From Candolleomyces eurysporus (Eukaryota; Basidiomycota; Agaricomycetes; Agaricales; Psathyrellaceae), in NCBI GenBank assembly GCA_027579435.1, contig JANBPK010000046.1:1-16524 (forward strand): DNA of 16,524 nt, written 5' to 3'. The translations under genes and the position numbers were made by a program. Position 1 is the stretch's first letter. Each line of letters starts with the position of its first letter. Under the pieces are notes generated by a model. It worked only from the letters and a program-made list of their open reading frames with translations, did not search any database and was not told the DNA's origin. Shown here one piece after another: positions 7,426-15,796 of this stretch.

Positions 7426-8087
7426 CATGCCAGACAGTGCTAGATAATCAGAGAGGCCAGTCCACTTTATATGCATGGCAAGATCATCAAAATACCACAT
7501 TTTGGGAGTGATGAAGACACATATGCACACTTTACATAGTACCTGTTCCAGGAAAAGAGGGAAACAGTGGAGAGGTAGTCTTTTGCAAACTGTTATGATC
7601 TCTTTCTATTCCTGAAGCAGAATTAGAATGGGTTCTGCTAAGGGCACGATTTTATTACTCACCTTTATCGGGTAGTTGGAAATTTGAGAAGCAAGAGTGG
7701 CTTCCAGGAAGAAGGGCAATAGACACAAAGAGGCAGAAATAGGCCTGCAAGGGTGAGTTGGATATTACTCAAACATGAAGGGATCCAACAGCCTTGCACT
7801 TTGGAGGCTGGCTGCTGAAGCCATCTATCAGAATGCTAAGAGCTAGAGAAAGTGCATCTGAGACAACCATCCTCTGGGGGATCACACTCACATTATTCAG
7901 TAGGATATGGCAGGCTCATGGCGGGCTTGCAGCATCAATGTGGCTCATCTAGATGGTGGTGGAGTCTTATTGCAGGGGTTGTTCAGCAAGTTCTAGAAAG
8001 GTGATTTACTGGACAGGCAGAGTAAAGCACAAGGCAGTGGTTATGGGTCCAGGAAGAGGCATTCAAAGGAAAGGGCGCTGGCGGAGT

Positions 8088-8145
8088 CCAAAGGGGGGGG
8101 GAGGTGGTGAGGGAAAGAGGGAGCGCAGAAGCAAAGGAGGAGACT
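8088..8145 (+). repeat. Purine-rich, G-run tract
   Basis: An almost unbroken purine run contains a tract of nine G and several further G pairs and triplets (GAGGTGGTGAGGG, AGAGGG). It could form a G-quadruplex or triplex. The Gly/Lys/Arg-rich frame across it comes from this composition. Confidence 0.55.
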
Positions 8146-9334
8146 CAGATCAAAGCAACATGCCCGCCATACATGACCCAGTGGCAAGTCACACCACTTC
8201 TAGGCGACATGGTATGAGTGAATCAACTGTTTGCAGGAAGTGTAGCTAAAGTCAAAGGTGGTTGTAAGTTAGAGAACAGTTGTCAATGCATCAAACTTAA
8301 ACCACCTTTGTGTTTTGTGGGAACACATTGTGCTGGCTCATCAACAGTCAATCCGTTAGTTTGAGCTTTCACAATTCTGGAAATCTTTGAAGTTTCTGGC
8401 AATCTCTTGCCATTCCCAACAGATTTCCAAAATATCCAACAGAGACTCTTGCTGCCAGAACTTCTCTGATCAGTTTTTTACTGGGCATTATCTCTCACTG
8501 CTTTTCTCTCTCCCCCAAGTATTTGGTGGTTATCCCCCTCCCTCAACTCCCTTCCAATGCTGGAAATACCTGAACTCTGTATATAATGTCCTAGGATGTC
8601 TGAAAGGAAGAAAAAAAGTTGACTCAACAACCTCAGCTCAGCCTGGAGAAGGTGCCCCAAACTAAATTCGCCCAACAACAGACAATGGCCCCTGCAATCT
8701 CAACCTTGCAGGGTGAAAGGTTTTGACTCTTCTAAGATTGAAGGCTGTCTGCCTGGGAATTGGGCCAGTTAAAGATGTCAAAAAACACTCTGGGTTAGCT
8801 TCTCTCCCAGAGGTGGACATGCCACTTGGGGTGGGTGGCAGGACCCAATGGATCACAGGGTGCTGCAGTTGCATTCAGCTGGGATTCCTGCAGCACTGAT
8901 TGACAGTCCATAGCACAAGAATAGCCTTACAATCAGGGGTGTTATATTTGGTGTATCTGGATTGTACTTGGGCTAGGTCTTGTAGATTCCTGAACTTGGG
9001 TTCAGTGGGCCATTGCTTTGCACGGCAGGTTCCAAGGCCTCTCTGGTTTGACTGGGAAAGGGGAACAGTTCACACCATCACATTGTACAAAACAGAAAAA
9101 AAAAGCTTGGCGCAATTTGGCCCTGGGGTACAAGTACCTGAGGCTTATACAGGCTTTGGAACTTGCAAAAGCGACAAAATCTTCAGTTATTTTCTTACTT
9201 TAATGATGCTGGCACTTCAGACATTGCTTGAATCTCAGAGTAGACTCATAATGAAAAGATTATGGGGTGAACCATGTATAATCAGTGTGAAGCTGGAAAT
9301 GCAAACATATAACAGGTGACAAGGCAAAAATCAT

Positions 9335-9470
9335 CAAAGAGTTTGTCTGGACTGCCTATTGGCAAGATTCCCTCACAAACATCACATGACTCAAGTGTGA
9401 GACTTGCCCAGGATAGGCAGTTGGCCTCTGGACTGTATACCATGTACCTACCCATATGCATGTGACTAGT
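9335..9470 (-). repeat. Diverged ~110 bp dispersed repeat, copy 2 (inverted)
   Basis: The reverse complement aligns with 6900-7020, sharing the exact block GTGTGAGGGAATCTTG with one difference near its start (TTTGTGAGGGAATCTTG). The two copies face each other about 2.3 kb apart. They could be the long inverted ends of a degraded element or two unrelated insertions of the same short repeat. Confidence 0.62.
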
Positions 9471-9690
9471 GGATATCAAGAGACCAAAAGTCCTCAAAAG
9501 TCAATCTGTTTGTCAGAGTCTGCAAAACCACCATTCTTGCAGTGTCAAGGAAATCATCAAAAATTTGCATTACTAGAGATGTGATAGACAGGTGGCATCT
9601 GACCGAACAATGCCATCCCTATCATTTCGACGAGACTCCAATCAGGTCTATCTGGCTATATCAGAGCGTCTGCAAAAAGTGATGTCCAGG
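9471..9690. other. Junction between CpG-poor repeats and the host gene block
   Basis: No gene is visible. From about 9600 CpG dinucleotides become common again, while 9300-9600 has none that I can see. The part nearest 9690 should hold the 3' UTR and polyadenylation signals of the SKT5-like gene. I could not identify a clear polyadenylation motif. Confidence 0.5.
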
Positions 9691-11674
9691 CTAGAATATA
9701 ACACATTCATCTTTAGCCTGCTGCCGTGTAGGGCGAGCCAAATCGGTTGGACGTTTGTTACCCATACGCTTCATTTCGGTAAGTCGATTCATCGCACGCT
9801 TGTTCCCCTGAGCTAAAACACACGTTTGGATTAGTGTGCGGATCAAAACAAGAGAGTAAAACACAAACCAGCAGCTCGCATATACCATCTCTTGGCAAAC
9901 TCGATGTCCTGTTTGATCCCAATACCAACTTCCGCATAGTAGCCCACAGCGTATTCAGCTTTACTCAGAGCCTTATTCGCTGCACGCCGAGCCCAGAGAT
10001 AAGCTTCAGAATCGCTCTGCTTCAAAACCCCTTCGCTTCCAGTCAAATACCATCCACTGAGTGCCAGCTCGGCCTCTGCATNCCCCCCTTTCTGCTGCCT
10101 TGGTGTACCATGCGATGGAGCGTTTAGGATCAATGGGACAACCCAGGGAACCGTATTCGTAGCACTGGCCAAGCTTGTACTGAGATGGCGTATAGCCCAG
10201 CTGCGCCCCTTGAGTGTATAATGCTTTGGCGTAACCTGGGTCGTGGGGGACCAAAGATGACGCAGGTTGCTCGTACAGCAAAGCCAACTCGTGAAGTGCA
10301 TGAGGATTCTCTTCGTCAGCCTGTTCGGCTGCTCGCTTCAGCCAAGCGATGGCTTCGCGGGGATTCTTCGACTCTTCGAGTAAACCTTGCAAAAGGATCA
10401 TGCCCAACTTGTACATCGCAGCTGTATCGCCCAACGAAGCAGCTTTCCGATAAAAGGCGGCGGCACGAGGAGGATCTCGCCTTGTACCCGCCCCAATCTC
10501 ATTGCAGACGGCGACGCGATAGGCAGCTGCAGCATTGTTCTGCTTGGCCGCTTGTAGATAGAGATGATAGGCCTTCTCGTGGTCGACGGGCAGTCCCAGA
10601 GCGCCTGTGCCGTGACAGTTGGCCAAAAAGAATTGAGCCTCGTGGTAGGCCTCGCCTTGGGTAGCGAGACGGCGAACAACCTTGAGAGCCTCAGTGATCA
10701 ACACCTCGCTGTACTTCTTTCCAGCGCGAGGATCTTTCGCAGCTGCTCGAAAGCGTTTGGCAGCATCGACGAGGTATTTGGCGTAGAGGAAGTGGGCCTC
10801 AGGGTCCGGGTCGGCCTTGATTCGTTGACGATATTGGTCTATGTATTCTTTGGTGAAGGGAGGCGAGCTGAGATCGATAGCCTTGCTCGACTGGCCGTTC
10901 TGATTTGTCGAGAGGGAAGTTGCTTTTCGTACAGGACCACGAAGCTCAAAGTCGGCTTCTTGGGCTTGCTGAGGAGGGAAGGCATCGACAGATGAATGGC
11001 GGGAGTTAATACTGTAGGTATCAGAGTAATTTCCAGGGGATGTAGGGTCTGCATAATAACCTGAAGGAGGCGCCAGTGTTGGATGGGGCTGATGAGTTGC
11101 AGGGGGTATAGGGTCTGCATAATAGCCTGAAGGAGGATGGGGCTGATGAGGGGCCCCAGGGGGAGGTCCACCACCAAGAACATCGGATGCGGCGGCGTAG
11201 AAGGAATTGCCTGCGTTTGGGTTCCACTGTCGATGCTGCTGAGGATGTTGGGGATATTGCTGTTGGGGATATTGCTGCTGTTCCTGATAGTAGTAATCGT
11301 TGTAGCTGTACGACGAGTTGTGGGACTCAGGTGGATAGGAGTTGGGGTTGTGAGGATCATATGGGGCGGCAGAGTAGTCGTTGTAATAAGCATTGTCCGG
11401 GGGGAGAGTTGCCGCATGTCTGCGGGGTGGAGGATGCTGTTGGTGTTGAGGCCCAGATTGCATGGACATGGCGGAACGGGACCTCTGGATTGGATCGACT
11501 GAAGGAGACCCGCCGATGCTCATCGAGGCAAACGCAGCGTTGACATCAGACTCAGGCGTCTGGATGGAGGGCACGGAACGGTTGTCTGGAAAGCCAAACG
11601 ATGAACGGGCAGCATCACACAGAAACGAGAGCCTTACAATCATAGTTCACATGCTGGCGGTTTGAAGGATCCAT
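9691..11674 (-). CDS. SKT5: Sel1-repeat chitin synthase activator (Skt5/Chs4-like) with a CaaX end
   Basis: Model: exons 11674-11638, 11585-9869 and 9812-9691, with introns of 52 and 56 bp; ignoring the N at 10082 it gives 624 residues and keeps phase throughout. The start ATG (MDPSNRQHV, context GACGACCATGG) reads through a GTAAGG donor; the longer frame beginning inside that intron is rejected. Residues 1-250 are low-complexity, rich in Gln, Pro, Tyr and Ser, with a duplicated SGYYADP unit. Residues about 274-600 are tandem Sel1 repeats (AAxxGxxxAxYxLG pattern, e.g. AASLGDTAAMYKLG, KAAERG, RRAANKALSKAEYAVGYY, RAAAQGNKRAMNRL). The protein ends CVIF, a CaaX prenylation box, as in yeast Skt5/Chs4, which ends in a CaaX box and activates chitin synthase III at the plasma membrane. 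Other Sel1-repeat regulators of this family remain possible. The ATG is only 88 bp below the JHD1 stop codon. Confidence 0.88.
10082..10082. other. Spurious N that breaks the Skt5-like frame
   Basis: The N lies next to a run of six C. With it counted, the frame shifts and ends early; leaving it out gives AERG followed by DAEAELALSGWYLTG, a perfect Sel1 continuation. The N is therefore most likely an inserted ambiguous call and not a mutation. Confidence 0.85.
11043..11149 (-). repeat. Imperfect tandem duplication inside the Skt5-like N-terminus
   Basis: TAGGGTCTGCATAATA and CTGAAGGAGG followed by ATGGGGCTGATGA occur at 11043-11095 and again at 11109-11149. The first copy has 12 extra bases. 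The difference is a multiple of three, so the frame is kept. It encodes two PPSGYYADP units followed by HQPHP segments. Confidence 0.8.
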
Positions 11675-11762
11675 GGTCGTCGTCGAGGTCAACGTGAGGG
11701 CGTGTTCGTGGTTGTCACGATGCGAAGCACAGCGCTGTTACACTCAAAACATATTACATAAG

Positions 11763-13913
11763 CTACTCATCCCAGGTCCAGGTCTCGACGGTCCGTACAA
11801 TCTGCTGCCTTTCAACTCCCTTCTCCGTCCTTCTGACCTTGACATACAGCTCTTTCTTGCTCTTGAGCTCAACCCCATTGTCGTCCGCTTCCTCCGACCC
11901 TGTGTTATGCAGCCAGCTCCCTGTCCAGTCTTCTTGACTTTCTGCGCCAGGCTTCATACCTGGAGGCTTGACTCGGCGACTTTCCGAGCTTTCTGTTTCT
12001 TGGGCGGAGGCATCCCATTTCTTTGGTCTAAAGTTTTTAAATAGAGACGAAACCATGGGCGCCTCCGAGTCGCTCCTCTTGCGCTTCAATCCCAGAGGTT
12101 TCGTGCTCTGTTCCTCCTCTCCATCACTCGAATATCCAGAGGCCATGCGCGCACGCCATCGCAGTTCCCGAGCAAGGGCGGGTGCATCTTTTACCCTATC
12201 AGCAGGTATTTGCTCCTTGACCTCCTTCTTTGCTTGCTCACTCCCGTTTTCCAATATCCGCACTTCAGCAACGAGGAATTCCGAAAGGGCAACAATCCCT
12301 TGTATGACGCGTTCGGAAAAGTCTGGGTGGCTTCGAAGGTCTCGTAAATACTTGTCCCCAACATACCAGCACAATCTTTGGGCGGTGAGCCACTGCGAAA
12401 AAAATCTGGGAGAAAGGACAGTCCTTACCTGGAAAACATGGGGAATCTGAACTTTTTTGGGACCTGGGTTGCAATTTCGATGTTCCGTACCTGGATTTCT
12501 ATCGGACAGTTAGAACATGGCTCTTGAGATTGGTGGTATTACTTACGAGTCGCAGTGTTGTATGAATGCAGGAAATTGCCCCCAAACACCATGGTGTCCA
12601 TAGGTGTATACTGTTCCATGATATTGAGGCCGATCGAGCCATACAAGAGATGATAGACCACTCACAACAGCATGGATCCAGCCAGCCGGGATGATCATGG
12701 TGTTGCCAGCTTTCAGCTCCACCTTGTAGACAGCGTCGGCCATGTCACCAAGCCATGTGTGGTTTTGCAGCTCGCTACCAGACCACTTCTCATACGCAGC
12801 GAGGTTTTCAGGTGTAGGTCTGATGAAATAGAAAACCTGTCAAAGCATGAATGAAATAGCCCATACAGAACCAGACTCGACATACTTTCGATCCACTGAG
12901 GATGTGATAGTAGACAGAGGAGCCCGCAAAATCAATATGCCAGTCCTGGCCAAGAATTCAGTCAATCGCAACGGCAATTTCTATCGAGGAATAGAGAGCT
13001 TACCGTCCATGCTGTCTCGACGCCCATGAGACAATATAACTGCACCTTGGGGTACACATTCCCTTTTCCCTTGCGCGTACTCGGCCAGAATGTTTCGACC
13101 CAATCGAGGTCCCGGACGATCTTGGGAGGGGTTATACTCTCTGCTATCTTGGTCCCTGACACCTCCAGGGATATCACATTGTAGATTCGCTCCCGTTTTG
13201 AAGGCTCCAACTCGACGTAGTCTGCCCATTTGCCTAATGTCCAACCAGGCGAATCCGACTGGGAGGCTACATCTACAGAACCGGTTAGTGCAGTCCATGC
13301 TCAGGGGTGCTCTGCTTTCTCACCCATTACTTCTAACGGAGTATGTTCTCCAAGCTCTGACGCCACATCGTCCGCGGTGAAGTCACCCGGAGGCATTTTC
13401 ATTCCCAACCCATCCGGCTTTTCGATAATGATGGGCTCCAGCATCGCCGTGTCGTCCTCTTCAAGCCAATTGAGATTAACGTCGCCACCGTTCATGCGCT
13501 TGAAAGGGTCAGGCAGTATACTTTTGCCTTCCATCATCCGCAGGAACCGTTTCGAGTCTGAGCCAAGCCCTGCGTCGAGGTTTGCGTAGTCTTGGACGTT
13601 GCGCTTGCGGGTAGATTTGCGAGCGGGAGGTTTGAGGGTGATGGTCCTGGCCGGGTCTTGTTCTATACATGATTTGCAGAACCTTGCATCTTCCTCAGCA
13701 ATGAGCTGCATGATGGCAGAGAGACGGCACGTACCACTTGGACACTCGATTCATATCCTCTCCGTTCCCTGCGCATCTCCAGTGGTACCAGGTCTTGCAA
13801 GCTTCACATTCAACCCAGTCTTCCTTCCTCAGCAGCTTTGTAACTGGGGGACACAAGGGGCAGGTTTCCTCTGAATTACCTGGACTGGCAGAGCGAGACG
13901 AGGAAGCAGGCAT
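11763..13913 (-). CDS. JHD1: PHD-JmjC histone demethylase, JHD1/KDM2 family
   Basis: Eight exons: 13913-13735, 13682-13324, 13272-13004, 12945-12886, 12836-12666, 12610-12547, 12498-12429 and 12375-11763. Introns are 48-58 bp and phases agree throughout, giving 594 residues. A PHD finger occupies about residues 18-65 with ligands C18, C21, C36, C39, H44, C47, C62 and C65; the last pair (KWFCKSC) appears only after splicing. The basic segment [15 protein letters not shown] follows. The JmjC core has [10 protein letters not shown] (Fe ligands H272 and D274), K289 for 2-oxoglutarate, and GWIHAVYTP (H344). The 17- and 72-residue spacings from H272 equal those I recall for human KDM2[19 protein letters not shown] and [13 protein letters not shown] are typical of fungal Jhd1. 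The family removes mono- and dimethyl groups from H3K36 in the nucleus. The C-terminus (about 450-594) is charged and unassigned. It starts 121 bp below the PGK1 stop. Confidence 0.93.
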
Positions 13914-14034
13914 TGTGGTCGTCTTCAAAAGCCAAGGATGGGCCAACAAAGACCGCGATGACGCCGCAGATGGAATTCAATTCTCACGAAAACTACTGAA
14001 TAATGTTACATTTCATTTTCTAGACTACACACGC

Positions 14035-15655
14035 TCAGTTCTTCGAGCTGAGTTCAGCAACTCCGGGCAGCGTCTGACAGCAAATGGGTTGGTCAAAATG
14101 ACAACGACGAGGGAATAAAAGACCCACCTTGCCCTCCAAGAGCTCAAGACTGGCACCTCCTCCTGTGCTAACATGACTGATCTTGCTTTCGTCGCCAAAC
14201 TGCGCAACGACGGTGGCAGTATCGCCTCCTCCGACAATGACGACGGAGCCATTCTTCACGGCCTCTTCGGCAGCGCTGAGCAGATCCTTGGATGCCTCAG
14301 CGAAGGCAGGGAATTCAAAAACGCCCGGAGGTCTGTGAAGTAGTGAGCATGTGAGGGAGACTCCATACGCGAATGCCTTACCCGTTCCAGAGGATAGTCT
14401 TGGATTCCAGGACTGTTTGTCTGAACAGCTTGCGACTCTCAGGACCGACATCCAAACCCATCCAGCCCTCGGGAATGCCGTCGGAGTCAGTTGCAGTGCC
14501 GGTCTGAAAAGCGCGTTCAATCATTCGAAGTAATACAAGCTCGTGAATGACCAACCTTGGCATCCTTGTCAAACTTGTCTGCAGTAATGTAATCAACAGG
14601 GAAAACCAATTTGACGTTGTTCTGCTTGGCCTTCTCGACGAGGCTGGCCACCTTTTCAGAGCCTGGGGCGTCGAACAAGGAATTGCCGATCTGGAAGCAA
14701 TGATGTCATCTCATTAGTGCATCAAACGTGCTTGGGCGACGACATACCGCGATGTTGTCCAGAGTCTTCTTGAACGTGAAGGCCATGCCGCCACAGATGA
14801 TAAGTGAATTGACCTGATACCGCCAAAGATTAGCACAACCGCTCTGATAGGCCGGGAGTGGTGGTACCTTATCCAACATGTTTTCGATCAGTTGGATCTT
14901 ATCGGACACCTTGGCGCCACCGAGAATGGCAAGGAAAGGCCGCTCGGGGTGCTCAAGAGCCTTTGCAAAGTAGTCAAGCTCCTTCTTGACGAGGAAGCCA
15001 GATGCTCTCTGGGGAAGTTTGACGCCGACCATGCTGGAATGGGCCCGGTGAGCGGTACCAAAGGCGTCGTTGACATAGACGTCGCCCAATTTGGTGAGGT
15101 CTTCGCGGAATTTGTTCACTGCCTGAGGATCTGCCTTGGTCTTGGTCCCGTCCTTGTTCTTGACGGAACCCTCCTCCTCGATGTGGAAGCGGAGGTTTTC
15201 GAGGAGAATGACGGAGCCGGGAGCAGCCCCGTTCACCGCCTTCTCGACTTCTGGACCAACGCTATCGTCGAGGAATGTGACAGACCTGCCGAGCTGCTTC
15301 TCGAGCTCTGCAGCCACGGGCTTGAGCGAGTATTTCGCGATAACCTTGCCATCGGGGCGGCCGAGATGGGACATCAAAATGACGGATTTGGCGCCTGCAA
15401 TGGGGTAAGACGTAAGGAGCAGGGAAGGGGGTGGCAAACTTACCGTTGTCGAGGGCATACTTGATGGTGGGGAGAGCAGCAACGATGCGCTGTAGGAGAA
15501 AGTTTAGCGCGAGGGAACGGCGGGGAGAGGGGTAGACTGACGGCCGGGTTGGTGATTTCGCCGTCCTGGATAGGGACGTTGAAGTCGACGCGGATGAGGA
15601 CGCGCTTGTCCTTGAGGTCGAGGTCTGTGATGGAGAGCTTGTTGGAGAGGGACAT
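14035..15655 (-). CDS. PGK1: Phosphoglycerate kinase
   Basis: Eight exons: 15655-15542, 15489-15444, 15394-14868, 14813-14748, 14690-14556, 14503-14382, 14332-14128 and 14073-14035. Introns are 49-57 bp and phases agree, giving 417 residues against 416 in yeast. The cytosolic enzyme transfers phosphate from 1,3-bisphosphoglycerate to ADP in glycolysis. Visible landmarks are [10 protein letters not shown] near residues 19-28 (the family signature), SHLGRPDG (3-phosphoglycerate site), [45 protein letters not shown] (formed across an intron) and [11 protein letters not shown] with [14 protein letters not shown] at the nucleotide-binding end. All key residues seem intact. The last exon encodes just 12 residues. 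The ATG has a good context (CCCCACCATGTCC), a pyrimidine-rich leader and a TATA box 51 bp upstream, typical of highly expressed fungal glycolytic genes. Confidence 0.97.
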
Positions 15656-15796
15656 GGTGGGGGGAGAGAAGGGGATGGGAGGGGTCGGGAGGAGATGGAG
15701 GACGGTTTTATATGTCACGGAATCTAATCTCTCCATCAGTAACCTAGGGTTAGGTCTATCCTCCATTTGGCAATCCCAACTCTGCTCCCTCCACTC
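15656..15796. promoter_or_regulatory. Divergent promoter between PGK1 and the coiled-coil gene
   Basis: Only 141 bp separate the two start codons. For PGK1 (minus) there is TATAAAA at 15712-15706 followed by a CT-rich leader (CTCCATCTCCTCCCGACC and on). Between the TATA box and the plus-strand ATG lies CTAGGGTTAGG (15744-15754), which on the minus strand reads AACCCTAG, a telobox-like motif. The plus-strand side has a pyrimidine-rich stretch but no TATA box. Confidence 0.65.

Larger units (their letters stand above)
7021..9334. other. Gene-free, CpG-depleted interval between two inverted repeat copies
   Basis: About 2.3 kb with no reading frame that I can support. It holds a 28 bp hairpin (7095-7158), a block with repeated TATCAGA/GTCAGA motifs (7265-7425) and a purine tract (8088-8145). 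The rest looks like unique, decayed intergenic DNA. CpGs are rare and TG/CA common, as expected from old deamination. No recognisable transposase, RT or integrase fragment was seen. Confidence 0.5.

Noticed and set aside
6365..9319. Several open frames of 60-140 codons in the 6.3-9.3 kb region
   Set aside because: They lack motifs, consistent codon use, splice partners and promoters. Similarity between two of them comes from a shared DNA repeat.
10006..10081. C-terminal end of the Skt5-like protein as read straight through the N
   Set aside because: The residues after the N do not fit Sel1 repeats, and dropping the N restores a continuous repeat and a CaaX end.
11586..11643. ATG at 11643 as start of the Skt5-like gene, giving a longer uninterrupted frame
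   Set aside because: It lies inside a 52 bp intron with a GTAAGG donor and a CAG acceptor. The ATG at 11674 splices in frame and has a better start context.
12376..12428. A 23 bp last intron in JHD1 ending at the first CAG
   Set aside because: It is too short for a spliceosomal intron. The acceptor at 12376 gives a 53 bp intron and the family motif [10 protein letters not shown].
13914..13949. Earlier start for JHD1 adding 12 residues
   Set aside because: The codon at 13949 is TTG. The first in-frame ATG is at 13913.
11763..15655. PGK1, JHD1 and SKT5-like genes as a functional cluster
   Set aside because: They belong to unrelated processes. Co-orientation and small gaps are normal in compact fungal genomes.
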